A DNA stretch of 64,000 bases from an uncultured Candidatus Melainabacteria bacterium (GCA_934667125.1 CAKULF010000007.1:17225-81224); one strand, 5' to 3'. Positions 51,791-61,109 are shown, counted from the first letter of the stretch. The notes: generated by a model from the sequence alone, not told the origin. Numbers and translations: made by a program.

Positions 51791-52924
51791 ATGAGAATAT
51801 CACCAATAAAATTCAGCAATTTTAGCGCAGCTAATTCAAAAGTCAAAACAAACAGTTCAAATCCGATTTTAAATTATGGTTTTGATAGTATATCATTTAG
51901 AGCTAAAACTCAAGAGGAAGTTGAAAATAAAGCACTAGCAAAGGATTTATCCAAAAAAGCATATAAAACTTTTATGGTTGCAAAATCCATAATCAGACAA
52001 GGTGATGTTCATAAAAAAGAAATATACGACGTTTATAGCGCCGCAAGAAGTGTGCAAAAAGGCTCTAAGAAAAAATTTGACGAATTAAACGAATTATTTA
52101 ACTATGCAAAAGAAAACAAAGTTAAAGCGGTTGCTGATTATGACGATAAATCCGAGATGTTTTTTGAAGATTCAGGAATTAATCAAACAACTTTAAGAAA
52201 ATATCAAAACGGCGAATTAGCCCTTTTTGCAACAAAAAACGCCAAAAATCTTACTGTTTATGATTACAGAACCAAAAAGCCAACCAGAATGATTTTTTCA
52301 TCAAAAACAGGTGAATTATTAAGCTATGACGGCAATATCAAAGCTTCGCCCAAATCTTCCGCCCCTGTTTCATCGGATGTTAGTTATATTTTTGAAAACG
52401 GTAAATTATCTACGGCAAAATTTGGCAATGTATCATATTCGGGAGCAAAATTTTCTAAAAAAATATACAAATACGCCGGCACCGTATGTACTTTTATGTC
52501 TGAAGTAGTAAAAAGAGGAGAAAGTTATTCTTTTAAAGAAGGATATTACTATTCTGATGGCGTCTTAGATTTTTATCAAAAGAACTACAATTCATACCAA
52601 AATGGCACGCAAAGCGCAGATTATATGTATAATTTTAAAGAAAACAGAGCAAATTGCATTGAAAATTATGTTTCAACAAATTATTTAACAAGCGCCGAAA
52701 CGGTTTATTCTTTTGAAGATTCCAAAATAAGACAGGTGGCAAGAGGATATAGTAGCGACAACGAAAGCGATTCTATAGCAAAATTATTCACATATAACGA
52801 AAAAGAAATTCCGCAATATTGCTATATTGGCTATAAAGCGCCGCAAACCGACAAATACAGCGTATTTAAGTTTCCAAAAAGCCAAGAAAATTCCCAAAAT
52901 TTAAAAACTCTTTGGCTCGGATAA
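51791..52924 (+). CDS. Hypothetical protein with F-R-A variant of the N-terminal motif and beta repeats
   Basis: 377 residues. The N-terminus has Phe36-Arg37-Ala38 in FDSISFRAKT, corresponding to the F-K-G motif. After a helical region come many short beta hairpins with Tyr/Gly (KLSTAKFGNVSYSGAKF, KEGYYYSDGVLDFYQ, then ADYMYNFKENRAN), resembling repeat beta-sheet proteins such as MORN or YD-like modules. No signal peptide or membrane segment. Monocistronic with its own promoter. Function unknown. Confidence 0.65.
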   Translation: MRISPIKFSNFSAANSKVKTNSSNPILNYGFDSISFRAKTQEEVENKALAKDLSKKAYKTFMVAKSIIRQGDVHKKEIYDVYSAARSVQKGSKKKFDELNELFNYAKENKVKAVADYDDKSEMFFEDSGINQTTLRKYQNGELALFATKNAKNLTVYDYRTKKPTRMIFSSKTGELLSYDGNIKASPKSSAPVSSDVSYIFENGKLSTAKFGNVSYSGAKFSKKIYKYAGTVCTFMSEVVKRGESYSFKEGYYYSDGVLDFYQKNYNSYQNGTQSADYMYNFKENRANCIENYVSTNYLTSAETVYSFEDSKIRQVARGYSSDNESDSIAKLFTYNEKEIPQYCYIGYKAPQTDKYSVFKFPKSQENSQNLKTLWLG

Positions 52925-52942
52925 ATTTATACTTTTTTCTAC

Positions 52943-52971
52943 TTTAAAACCTGATTAAAAAATGTTATAAT
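52943..52971 (+). promoter_or_regulatory. Promoter of the YtxH operon
   Basis: TTTAAA (52943-52948), 17-base spacer, extended -10 TGTTATAAT ending at 52971. Confidence 0.65.
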
Positions 52972-52994
52972 CATTCTAAACAAAAGGAGAAAAT

Positions 52995-53306
52995 ATGTGT
53001 AAAAAAGAAGACGGTTCATTTTGCTTTGCAATGGGCATTTTGGCTGGTGTAGTTGGCGGATTGGTTGCAGGAGTTTTATTTGCGCCAAAATCCGGTTCGG
53101 AATCCAGACAAGAATTGAAAGAAACCATTGAAGAATTAAGAGAAAAATATTCCCCCGAAATTGTTCAAGCCAAAGAACAAGCAATGGAATTGATTAAAAA
53201 TTCAAAAGAAAAAATAGAAGAAACTTATTCAAAATTTAATGATTATTTAAAAGCTAAACAAATGGCAAAAGCTAAAAATAATGAAACAAATGTAGATGAA
53301 ATGTAG
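52995..53306 (+). CDS. YtxH-domain protein (1)
   Basis: 103 residues. An N-terminal glycine-rich membrane helix (FAMGILAGVVGGLVAGVLFAP) is followed by the YtxH signature APKSGSESRQELKE. An amphipathic, apolipoprotein-like helix (EELREKYSPEIVQAKEQAME) comes next. YtxH proteins are membrane-anchored general-stress proteins of unknown mechanism. AAAGGAGA precedes the ATG. First gene of a three-gene operon with a DUF948-like protein and a second YtxH. Confidence 0.85.
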   Translation: MCKKEDGSFCFAMGILAGVVGGLVAGVLFAPKSGSESRQELKETIEELREKYSPEIVQAKEQAMELIKNSKEKIEETYSKFNDYLKAKQMAKAKNNETNVDEM

Positions 53307-53311
53307 GTTTT

Positions 53312-53665
53312 ATGTTAAGTGCAAGTGTAAGTTTTTCGGTTTTTATGATTATATCTGCAATTTGTTTAATTGTGTTGAGCGTTTTTATTTGTAAATTATT
53401 AATAAGCGTGACCACATTAAGCAATAGCGCAAATGCAATTGCGACAAGCGTTCAAAAGGAAATTGAACCAACGCTTAAAGAATTAAAAGAAGCGGCAAAA
53501 TCTGTTAATTCAATTGCAAACAATGCAGATGAAAAATTTCAAAACGCCAAATCAAGCATAGCTTCAATAATTGGGGCAGGTTCTTGCTTGGGCGGAAAGT
53601 TAAAAATGTTCTCTGAAGGCATTTTGAAAGGTTTGTCTTTCGGAGTAAAGTTATTTAGAAAATAA
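53312..53665 (+). CDS. DUF948-like small membrane protein
   Basis: 117 residues. N-terminal membrane helix (FMIISAICLIVLSVFICKLL) followed by a long helix with the pattern of DUF948 proteins (ANAIATSVQKEIEPTLKELK, then AAKSVNSIANNADEKFQ). A short C-terminal hydrophobic stretch follows. DUF948 and YtxH genes often neighbour each other in Bacillus and cyanobacterial stress operons. The ribosome site is weak (TAGG); it starts 5 bases after the first ytxH stop. Confidence 0.75.
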   Translation: MLSASVSFSVFMIISAICLIVLSVFICKLLISVTTLSNSANAIATSVQKEIEPTLKELKEAAKSVNSIANNADEKFQNAKSSIASIIGAGSCLGGKLKMFSEGILKGLSFGVKLFRK

Positions 53666-53679
53666 GAAAGGAATATAAT

Positions 53680-53943
53680 ATGTCAGCAGGAAAATTCATT
53701 GCAGGTTTTGTTGTAGGCGGCGTAGTTGGCGCAATTGCAGGTATTTTACTTGCTCCGCAATCCGGCGAAGAAACTCGTGAATTAATTAAAGAAAATTCTC
53801 AAAAAGCTTATGACAAAGCTCAAAGCACAGTAAAAGAAATTCAACAAAAAGCGCAAAGCATATCTGACGATATGGCAAAAAAAGGCGAAGAAATTATTGA
53901 AAAAATTCAATGTATGATTGACAAAAGCAAATGCGAACAATAG
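53680..53943 (+). CDS. YtxH-domain protein (2)
   Basis: 87 residues with the classical YtxH form: glycine-zipper helix FIAGFVVGGVVGAIAGILLAP, then APQSGEETRELIKEN, then a continuous amphipathic helix (KAYDKAQSTVKEIQQKAQSI). AAAGGAA precedes the ATG. It closes the operon; a terminator follows within 20 bases. Confidence 0.88.
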   Translation: MSAGKFIAGFVVGGVVGAIAGILLAPQSGEETRELIKENSQKAYDKAQSTVKEIQQKAQSISDDMAKKGEEIIEKIQCMIDKSKCEQ

Positions 53944-53962
53944 TTTTAAGCTATATAATTAA

Positions 53963-53993
53963 ATGGGCTTGATGATTATCAGGCTCATTTTTT
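53963..53993 (+). terminator. Terminator of the YtxH operon
   Basis: ATGGGCTTGAT, loop GATT, ATCAGGCTCAT (11-bp stem with two G-U pairs), then six T. Confidence 0.85.
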
Positions 53994-54091
53994 ATTTATT
54001 AAATTTTCTTAAAATAAATATACTCAACTATGGTTTTCGTTGTAAAATAATTAGATAAACGTTCTATTTATTGCCTAAAAAGAGAAGAGTT

Positions 54092-54784
54092 ATGAAAAAA
54101 GTTAATCCGATTAAACCATTTAGCAAAATTAAACAAGTTTTTAGACCAAAAAAATCAAATGCTGAAACAAAATTAAGACCATTAGACGAAAGTCAAAAAT
54201 TGACAAGCGAAATGGAAGCGCTTTCAAGCGCTAATAGAGTTCATTTATTTTCATTCAGAAAGCAAAACGAACTTCCTTTAAAAAAATTTCAAAAAACAGT
54301 AAGCTTTAATAAAGGTTTAGCTATAATTAACGGTGCGCCTTATAATGGCATTGTTAGCGGATTAATTAAAGATGGCAAAATCGCTATAACATATAAAGAT
54401 GGAAAAGTTATGCAATCTGTCGGCTATAAAAAAACAACAGACGACGCTCTTCCAACATATTTTAAAAAAACTTTTGAATATAATAAAAATTCTACAACAA
54501 TAAGGCGTTATGAATTTGATATTTTTGGAGAAAAATTGTCTTCTAAGACAGTATTAGAGCCTAATAAAGTTTCAATAGAATACACAGGAAGAAATCGGGA
54601 TAAACTTTCAAAACACACAATAATCAAGCCAAATGGCGAAATTTTATCTTTTGAAAAAGTTGTTATGCCAAATGAAGACTATACAGGACTTGAAGTTCAC
54701 ACAAGAAACTCTCTAACAGGCGAATTTATGAAGGAAGACGAAGTTAGAACTATTCTTGAAGAAAATAATATCAGCGATTTTTAA
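54092..54784 (+). CDS. Hypothetical beta-rich protein
   Basis: 230 residues from the ATG at 54092 (AGAGAAGAG upstream; a TTG at 54071 is in frame). The basic N-terminus (KKVNPIKPFSKIKQVFRPKK) precedes a chain of hairpin repeats: GAPYNGIVSGLIKDGKIA with TYKDGK, then RRYEFDIFGEKLSSKT, then KHTIIKPNGEILSFEK. The repeat pattern resembles those in the proteins at 51791 and 59161. Convergent with the glycosyltransferase gene (4-base overlap). Function unknown. Confidence 0.6.
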   Translation: MKKVNPIKPFSKIKQVFRPKKSNAETKLRPLDESQKLTSEMEALSSANRVHLFSFRKQNELPLKKFQKTVSFNKGLAIINGAPYNGIVSGLIKDGKIAITYKDGKVMQSVGYKKTTDDALPTYFKKTFEYNKNSTTIRRYEFDIFGEKLSSKTVLEPNKVSIEYTGRNRDKLSKHTIIKPNGEILSFEKVVMPNEDYTGLEVHTRNSLTGEFMKEDEVRTILEENNISDF

Positions 54785-55704
54785 TTAATGCTATCCAAAA
54801 TCTTTTTAACCGCAGTCACTGAAGAATGGTTTTTCTTAACTATTTCATAACAACCATCAACTATAGCGTTATATTCTTTTTCATTTTTTAAATAATATTC
54901 GATTTTTTCTTTCAAATCGTTAATATCATGATAAATTGGAACAAGATTATTAAATATATCCAACTCTTTTCTATAATCAGATATAATCAATCTTTTACAG
55001 GCAAGAGTTTGAATTGTCCGATAATTCAAAGAACTTTCCCCTTGAACATTAATATTATAAACAATTTTATGCTTATTTATAATTTTTGCCATATCTTTTT
55101 CATTATCAATAAACCCAAAATAGCATTTTTCAATTATCTTCTTGTCTTTAATTTCCGCACGGTTCAATGCGTCAAGATAATGTTTTTCAATTGCATACCA
55201 AGAAAAAGATAAATCCGGAAGCATTTTGTTTAAATTTATAAAAGTTTCCAAACGAAGCTGTGTATCCAAACGCCCCATAAAAAGCACATCTTTTTCGGGT
55301 TTGAGAAAATTTTTATATATCTCAAGATTAACAAAATGCGGCAAATATGGCAATTTTTCTTTTTTTGCCAAAGTTCTATCCCAATAAAAAATGTGATTAT
55401 CTTTTTTGTATATTTCATTTTTCAATTTATCATAATCAACCCCAGCAGTTTTAAGATTGATATCATCCGAAAAATAAGCAATAAGCGGGATATTCAATTT
55501 GTAATCTTTTTTTAATTTAATCGGAGAAAAATCGTAACCAATAATATATTTAAAATCGTCCGACAAATAATCTAAAAAATTATCATTTTTCAATTCATCG
55601 TAAACTATTACTTCAAAACCGTTTTGAACAAAACCATCTATAAAACTTGAAGTTGTCAAACGTCCGCCAATACTAATCGGCATAATTGCTAAAATTTTGT
55701 TCAT
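54781..55704 (-). CDS. CgeB-type glycosyltransferase-like protein
   Basis: 307 residues, a GT-B-like protein. The N-terminal Rossmann-like half begins KILAIMPISIGGRL and includes IPLIAYFSDDINL. The C-terminal half has VLFMGRLDTQLR and the donor-binding segment LNYRTIQTLACKRLIISDYRKEL, then DINDLKEKIEYYL, typical of the CgeB / DUF3880-associated glycosyltransferases of spore coats and surface glycans. It is last in the pilT-recO operon, coupled to recO by ATGA. Substrate unknown; flagellin or pilin glycosylation is a possibility only. Confidence 0.75.
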   Translation of the reverse strand: MNKILAIMPISIGGRLTTSSFIDGFVQNGFEVIVYDELKNDNFLDYLSDDFKYIIGYDFSPIKLKKDYKLNIPLIAYFSDDINLKTAGVDYDKLKNEIYKKDNHIFYWDRTLAKKEKLPYLPHFVNLEIYKNFLKPEKDVLFMGRLDTQLRLETFINLNKMLPDLSFSWYAIEKHYLDALNRAEIKDKKIIEKCYFGFIDNEKDMAKIINKHKIVYNINVQGESSLNYRTIQTLACKRLIISDYRKELDIFNNLVPIYHDINDLKEKIEYYLKNEKEYNAIVDGCYEIVKKNHSSVTAVKKILDSIN

Positions 55705-56468
55705 CTGACCATTTGCCCAATCGTTTCAAAAATTTTCGTTTTTTTGTGAGAAATGTTATCTATATATTTTTTTTCAAAATTAAAACACTTCTCCAACACA
55801 GTCAAATTAACAACTTCATCATATTTTGTCACATCGTTTTTAGAAATTTCACTTAAAAATTCTTTAATTTTATGATGAATTTTCACATTGTAAGATAAAT
55901 CATCTTTAGCACATTTTTCACACAAAAAATTATTATGAGTATTTGAAAAATAAGCATTATCAATGATTTCATCTTGACAATTTGCGCAATAATTAAAATC
56001 CAAGCCCCAACCCAAAATATTCATCAGTTTGATTTGAAATTTCAAAGACGACAGAAGAATTTGCTCTTTTGTTGAAGAATTTGCTATAGCGTTATAGGTT
56101 TTAAAAATCAAATTATAAATTTCATCGTAATTTTCATCTTGATTATATTGCTTAGAGCAAAAAGTGCTCACAAGTTCGGATATATACATTGAATAAGTCA
56201 ATTTATCGATATCATATCTGATTTTTGAAAACGTGTTCACGCTTGTTGCTTCTGTAATTGTATCTAGGTTTTTACCTTCTAAAAGCAACAATGTGTTTGC
56301 AATAAACATCTGTATTCTAGCGCCCAGCTTGGATTTTGGCTTTTTAGCGCCCTTTGCAACAGCGCTTATTAAGCCTTTATCCTTTGAAAACATCACAACA
56401 ACGCTATCGTTATCGTTTAGCGGATAGCTTTTTAAATTTATAGCGTTTGTTGTGTAACTTTTTTTCAA
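55701..56468 (-). CDS. recO: DNA repair protein RecO
   Basis: 255 residues. The N-terminal OB fold begins TNAINLKSYPLNDNDSVVVM and includes GLISAVAKGAKKPKSKLG. A helical domain follows (SELVSTFCSKQ, then KFQIKLMNILGWGLDFNYC). A zinc finger is formed by CANC near 165 and CEKC near 195. RecO helps load RecA on SSB-coated single strands with RecR and RecF. It lies 6 bases from the upstream gene and overlaps the glycosyltransferase start. Confidence 0.9.
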   Translation of the reverse strand: MKKSYTTNAINLKSYPLNDNDSVVVMFSKDKGLISAVAKGAKKPKSKLGARIQMFIANTLLLLEGKNLDTITEATSVNTFSKIRYDIDKLTYSMYISELVSTFCSKQYNQDENYDEIYNLIFKTYNAIANSSTKEQILLSSLKFQIKLMNILGWGLDFNYCANCQDEIIDNAYFSNTHNNFLCEKCAKDDLSYNVKIHHKIKEFLSEISKNDVTKYDEVVNLTVLEKCFNFEKKYIDNISHKKTKIFETIGQMVR

Positions 56469-56474
56469 AATATA

Positions 56475-57869
56475 TTAACCTACAAGCTTGAAAAAGTCCT
56501 CTATAACGCTAATTTGCGTATTAATTTTAACATTTTCATTAATCAAATAGAAAAGATTTTTATATGTTTCTCGAACATTTATATCCTTATCTATAATAAA
56601 TATTTCTTCAACTTCCTTGCTGACCTTAAGTGCACTTCTCAACATATTTAGAGAAATTTTTTCACTAACGGAAGGATGAATTATAAGCCAAACTTTTGAA
56701 TTAGCCAGTGTAATTAAAGATGAATTATAATACGAAATATCCATTTCAGCCGTGTTTTCATTTATCGAATAAAGATTTGGAAACATTGGGCTTTTGCAAT
56801 TCGGACAAGTTAAAACCATTGGCGAAGTTTTTGTTGTGTTCAAAAATTCTTCTTTGCATTCGCTGCATTTAAACAAATTTGTTAAACCTAAAAGCGGAAG
56901 AATATTTAAGTTAATCCCCTCTGTTGGCTCGTTTAGAGTGTATGCAATATTGCTTTCTTGCAATAATTCAGTTAAATTAGCGCTTGAAGAATTAGTTAAA
57001 AGATTTACTGTATGGTTTTTTGAATTTAATTGTTCTAAAATGCTTTTCAATTCTGTAACATTTGTATTTGATTGAGTATTAATTTCTTTAATTAAATTCA
57101 ATATTTCCCAAATATCCACGCTATTGTGGCGAGTTAATAAATCCCTATATTTAATTATGTTTTTATTTTTTTCAGCGGAACTATCTTCATAATAAAATAT
57201 CGCAATTGTTTTTGTTTCTGTTTCTGCCTTTGTTTCAGCTTGCGCAGGTGCTTGGCTTGGTTGAGCTTCAACTTGCTGAACAGGAGCTGTTTGTTCAACT
57301 ACTGCTTCATTTTGCGCTTGGTTTTGTGTTTGATAAGGGGATTGATTAACCGAATTAAATTCTTGGAAAGGTTGAGCCGAAAACGGGCTTTGAGTGTATG
57401 TTTTTCTCGCTTCAACGTGTTCTTGAATATGCACTTGATTTGGATTTTTTGAGCCGAAAGCGTCAAACGCATTAATCTTGTTTTCAAATTTAAAAGTAGA
57501 ATTATTATTTTCTTCTAAATGCTCTTCTTTAGGTCTTTCAGGAGTTGAATAGCTCAAAGAAGTCAAACTTGAAACGTGGTTTTCGTTTTGTTCGATTGAA
57601 TTTGTAGTTGTATTATAGTTGTCATCTTGTTCTAAAATATCCTCTATTGTAGGAATTAGAACGCTTTTGATGTCCTCAGGAATAGAATCATCATTTTTAA
57701 CCGTATATAAAATATTTTTTAAATTATCAATATATTCAAAGTGAAATCCGCCATGGAATTTTTCATGGAGTTTATATGCTCCATCTTTTAGAAGTTTTAA
57801 ATCCATTTTTCTTAAAGCAACTTCTAAACGTTGAATAGTCATTATTTCGGTTTCCGGAAATGGCGCCAT
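56475..57869 (-). CDS. Low-complexity-linker protein with Sir2-like zinc-ribbon C-terminal half
   Basis: 464 residues. The N-terminal ~80 residues are helical. A disordered Gln/Asn/Ala-rich linker (about 85-230) includes repeated QAP/QTQNQ stretches. The C-terminal half has FKCSECKEEF and LTCPNCKSPMFPNL (Cys-x2-Cys, then Cys-x2-Cys after ~20 residues). KVWLIIHPSVSEK and EEIFIIDKD follow at positions where sirtuins have their zinc ribbon and Rossmann strands. The classical GAGxS NAD loop is absent, so a degenerate sirtuin-like or plain zinc-ribbon domain is possible. Between pilT and recO in one operon. Confidence 0.5.
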   Translation of the reverse strand: MAPFPETEIMTIQRLEVALRKMDLKLLKDGAYKLHEKFHGGFHFEYIDNLKNILYTVKNDDSIPEDIKSVLIPTIEDILEQDDNYNTTTNSIEQNENHVSSLTSLSYSTPERPKEEHLEENNNSTFKFENKINAFDAFGSKNPNQVHIQEHVEARKTYTQSPFSAQPFQEFNSVNQSPYQTQNQAQNEAVVEQTAPVQQVEAQPSQAPAQAETKAETETKTIAIFYYEDSSAEKNKNIIKYRDLLTRHNSVDIWEILNLIKEINTQSNTNVTELKSILEQLNSKNHTVNLLTNSSSANLTELLQESNIAYTLNEPTEGINLNILPLLGLTNLFKCSECKEEFLNTTKTSPMVLTCPNCKSPMFPNLYSINENTAEMDISYYNSSLITLANSKVWLIIHPSVSEKISLNMLRSALKVSKEVEEIFIIDKDINVRETYKNLFYLINENVKINTQISVIEDFFKLVG

Positions 57870-57880
57870 ATTATTCTCCT

Positions 57881-58984
57881 TTATAAAATATCTTCTTCGT
57901 CTTCATCCATTGAGCCATAGGACATACCTCTAATCATTTGTTCCATTTCAATTTTTTCAAGGCTGTATTCCAAGGCTGTTTCTTTTGTAATTATGTTTTT
58001 TTGATACAACTCATACAAAGATGAGTTCATTGTTACAAGATTTTTTTGTCTGCTTTTTTGCATTAGAGCGTAAATTTCTTCCCATTTTCCGTCTTTAGCA
58101 TAATCCATAACGGTTGAAGTGAATGTCAAAATTTCAAGAGCAGGGGTTAATTCGCCCTTATTAACCGTTGGAACAAGCTGTTGATGGATAACTCCTCTAA
58201 TACATTGCGAAATTCTTTTTAAAAATTCCATTTGAGAATTTTCATCAATAAAACCAATTAATCTGTTTAGAGATTGAATTGTGCCGTTTGTGTGAAGTGT
58301 TGAAAACACAAGATGACCCGTTTCAGAGGCTTCTATAGCGCTCAAAAGGGTTTGTCTGTCCCTGATTTCGCCAACCAAAATAACATCAGGATCTTGACGA
58401 AGAGCGTATTTAATCCCCGATTTAAAGTCTGATACATCGATTTTCAGGCTTCTTTGGGTGATTATTGCTTTCTTTTCTTCATAAATAAATTCAACAGGGT
58501 CTTCTATTGTGATTATATGTTCTTTTCTTGTTTGATTAATTATTTCAATCAAGCTGGATAAAGTTGTAGATTTTCCGGAGCCTGTTGCGCCTGTAACAAA
58601 GATAATTCCGTTATTTAATTTTGTATATTCTCTTAAATATTCGGGAAGTTTCAATTCTTCAAGGGTTTTAATTTTATAAGGAATGTTTCTAAAAGTGAAT
58701 TTTCCATGGTTTAAATCCTTACAATAATTAACCCTAAACCTTGCTCTATCCTTAATTTCATAGATATAGTCAATATCTTTAATTGTTGAAATTTCTTTAT
58801 TAAATTCAGCGGGCAAAGTTTGTTTTAAAATTGCGATAATATCTTCATAAGTCAAAGGATTTGAAGAAATTTTATAAATATCACCTTTAATTCTTAAAGA
58901 CGGTTGTCTATTGCAGTGCAAGTGAACATCAGACGCATTTGCCTGTTGAGATTTTAATAAAAAATCATCCAAATTAAAAGCCAT
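57881..58984 (-). CDS. pilT: Type IV pilus retraction ATPase PilT
   Basis: 367 residues. The N-terminal PAS-like domain begins SDVHLHCNRQPSLRIKG. Walker A VTGATGSGKSTTLSSLI lies near 132; the Asp box IITIEDPVEFIY, Walker B RQDPDVILVGEIRD and His box ETGHLVFSTLHTN follow, and the AIRNLIRE-type retraction motif region reads MSSLYELYQKN with a KETALEY tail. It powers pilus retraction (twitching or DNA uptake). AAGGAGGAG precedes the ATG. It is the first gene of a four-gene operon with the zinc-ribbon protein, recO and glycosyltransferase. Confidence 0.93.
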   Translation of the reverse strand: MAFNLDDFLLKSQQANASDVHLHCNRQPSLRIKGDIYKISSNPLTYEDIIAILKQTLPAEFNKEISTIKDIDYIYEIKDRARFRVNYCKDLNHGKFTFRNIPYKIKTLEELKLPEYLREYTKLNNGIIFVTGATGSGKSTTLSSLIEIINQTRKEHIITIEDPVEFIYEEKKAIITQRSLKIDVSDFKSGIKYALRQDPDVILVGEIRDRQTLLSAIEASETGHLVFSTLHTNGTIQSLNRLIGFIDENSQMEFLKRISQCIRGVIHQQLVPTVNKGELTPALEILTFTSTVMDYAKDGKWEEIYALMQKSRQKNLVTMNSSLYELYQKNIITKETALEYSLEKIEMEQMIRGMSYGSMDEDEEDIL

Positions 58985-59160
58985 ATAAAACTCCTCTTAA
59001 CTTATATTTTATTTTATATTAGATAAATATGCAATTTATTTATTTTTTTTAATTCTTTCAATTTATATTTTATTACTTTTTGTAACAATTTATTTCCTTT
59101 TTAAGCAATTAAAATATTCAGCTAATTTAGTTAAGTTAAAGAATAAAATATGGAGATTTT

Positions 59161-60822
59161 ATGCCAAATATTAGTTCTGCAAATTCTAGTTACATCCAAT
59201 CTCAACAAATTTTAAAACAAATTCTGCCGCAAAATGCTTCTAATGCAACTATTAATAATGTTCCAACTTTAAAAGCTCAACAAAAGGCTGTTAATCCGCC
59301 TGCCGTTAAACAAGTTGACACTTCTTCAAGAGCTTCAAAAAGAACGCTTATTTTAAGCACAATTTTAGCTTTTGGCGGAGTTTTTGCATTAATCAAAGCA
59401 GGAAGAACCCCTGCTGTTGTTGATGGTTCTAAGTTTGGCGAACAATTGAGTCAAATAACACAAGAAACAGCTGAAAATCGAAAACTTCTTTTAGCTATGC
59501 AAGAAGGCATTAAAAACATAAGTGCCAACCAAGAAAAAGCCGACAAAGCCGCTTCAACACTTGTTGCACAACTAAAAGATACTCTTTCAATTCTTACAGA
59601 TATTGTTGATAATATTAATAATACTCAAAGAGCTACGGTAAAAAATCTTCAAATTGCGTCTAAAACAAGTAAGAGCCTGAGCGCAACAGCCAATAAAATG
59701 GCTCAAAATGCTGCAAATAATCAAGATATATCTAAAGCGTTAGAAACTTTGCAAAAAAGTATTGAAAATATACCTAAGAATTCTTCAAATGCCGATTTAA
59801 CAGCAGTTTTAGCTAAGGTTCAAGAACTTGTTGGTCAATTAGAAGAAAATAATAAAAATGTTCCAAATTTCGACATAAAAACCGAACAATTAAAATCAAT
59901 GGCTCAAACTTTAGCTTTAGCTTCTCAAAGATTGGAAAAAGCAGAACAAAATGTTGCTTCAGCTAACGCTATAGCTAAAGGCACAAGCGCCACTCAAGCT
60001 AAAGCATTAGAAACATTAGACAAGCTTTCAACAAAAATTGATGAACTTGCCACCCCTGTTTCAAACACTGCGCCGATAGTTGCTCAAGCTCCAGCGCAAG
60101 AAGTTGTTCAAAATGTTGCTGAAATTGAGCCGAAAAATGTGATTAAAAAATTAAATGATATTATTTTTAATTCCGGAAAAGCCTTTAATAAAGCGGATAA
60201 CTCGGCTTTTAGCGGAACAATAAAAGATGTAACTCCATCCGGCTCGCCTTTTGAAATGTTATACGATAAAGGCATTTTGCAACAAGCAAAACACGGCGGA
60301 AAAACCAAAATTTATACAACAAACCCTTCAAAAATAGATGGAATTATCACAAAAAGAGTGACAACAAGCTATGACGATCGTCCTGATATTAAAACCATTT
60401 TCAAGATGACACTTTCTGCCGATAAAAAAGATAGAGCTAATTATACGACAGGAAAATTTGTACTAGATGATACAAATAATTTATATAGAGAAATAAGACG
60501 TTTCATTAAAACAGGAAATAAAGCCACGATTTATGAAGCGACAGATGGCGTTTATGAAAATTTTGGAAAGAAAAACCCAAATGCCCAACAAATAATACAA
60601 TATAATACTTATGCGCTTTCAGAGAACCTATTCAAAGCCGAAGATTCGCAAGTTATACAAGGCGGAATTTTGACTTGGCCAAGGATTGACAGATTAACCG
60701 CCAAAACCTCAACAATTTCTTTAAATGGCGAAGCTGTTGAGCCGCAAACAAAAGAGGTTGTAAGCATTTACAAAAATCCCAAAGGAAATAGGGTAAACGT
60801 CGGTTTTAAAGAAATGGACTAA
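59161..60822 (+). CDS. Membrane-anchored coiled-coil protein with beta-rich C-terminus
   Basis: 553 residues. A Ser/Gln/Asn-rich N-terminus is followed by one membrane helix (ILSTILAFGGVFALIKAG, about 64-81). About 230 residues of coiled coil follow (KLLLAMQEGIKNISANQEKA to KALETLDKLSTKIDELATP). The C-terminal ~200 residues have the hairpin repeats AFSGTIKDVTPSGSPFEMLY, GGKTKIYTTNPSKIDGIIT and others also seen at 51791 and 54092. TATGGAG precedes the ATG. Possible cell-envelope spacer or tether. Function unknown. Confidence 0.65.
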   Translation: MPNISSANSSYIQSQQILKQILPQNASNATINNVPTLKAQQKAVNPPAVKQVDTSSRASKRTLILSTILAFGGVFALIKAGRTPAVVDGSKFGEQLSQITQETAENRKLLLAMQEGIKNISANQEKADKAASTLVAQLKDTLSILTDIVDNINNTQRATVKNLQIASKTSKSLSATANKMAQNAANNQDISKALETLQKSIENIPKNSSNADLTAVLAKVQELVGQLEENNKNVPNFDIKTEQLKSMAQTLALASQRLEKAEQNVASANAIAKGTSATQAKALETLDKLSTKIDELATPVSNTAPIVAQAPAQEVVQNVAEIEPKNVIKKLNDIIFNSGKAFNKADNSAFSGTIKDVTPSGSPFEMLYDKGILQQAKHGGKTKIYTTNPSKIDGIITKRVTTSYDDRPDIKTIFKMTLSADKKDRANYTTGKFVLDDTNNLYREIRRFIKTGNKATIYEATDGVYENFGKKNPNAQQIIQYNTYALSENLFKAEDSQVIQGGILTWPRIDRLTAKTSTISLNGEAVEPQTKEVVSIYKNPKGNRVNVGFKEMD

Positions 60823-60831
60823 AAATAGTAT

Positions 60832-60860
60832 TTTACAAAAACCAAATCTTGTAGTATAAT
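60832..60860 (+). promoter_or_regulatory. Near-consensus promoter of the gene at 60911
   Basis: TTTACA (60832-60837), 17-base spacer, TATAAT (60855-60860). Confidence 0.8.
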
Positions 60861-60910
60861 TTTTTCTGCTAGAGAAAAAGATAATTAAATTGTGTTGTAG
60901 GAGATAGAAT

Positions 60911-61099
60911 ATGCTGTCTAATGTAAATCAATCATCTCTTAATTTCAAATCCCAAAGCGTTAGGGATGAGTATGCCGAAAAAATCGGCAAAAATAATGCT
61001 ATTGCTCAAGCTCAGAATAATCTTGTTGTTGGAAATGTTCAAACAACAAAACAAATTCCAATGCAAGGTGCAGGTCAAAAGCTTGATGTAATCGCTTAA
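60911..61099 (+). CDS. Small protein with F-K-S variant of the N-terminal motif
   Basis: 62 residues. Phe12-Lys13-Ser14 in SSLNFKSQSV matches the shared N-terminal motif; the rest is polar and Gln/Asn-rich (AQAQNNLVVGNVQTTKQIP). It has a near-consensus promoter, GGAGAT ribosome site and a terminator, so it is a genuine, probably highly expressed, monocistronic small gene. Function unknown. If the motif is a sorting signal, this is almost a bare signal plus tail. Confidence 0.65.
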   Translation: MLSNVNQSSLNFKSQSVRDEYAEKIGKNNAIAQAQNNLVVGNVQTTKQIPMQGAGQKLDVIA

Positions 61100-61109
61100 A
61101 TTAGTTAGG

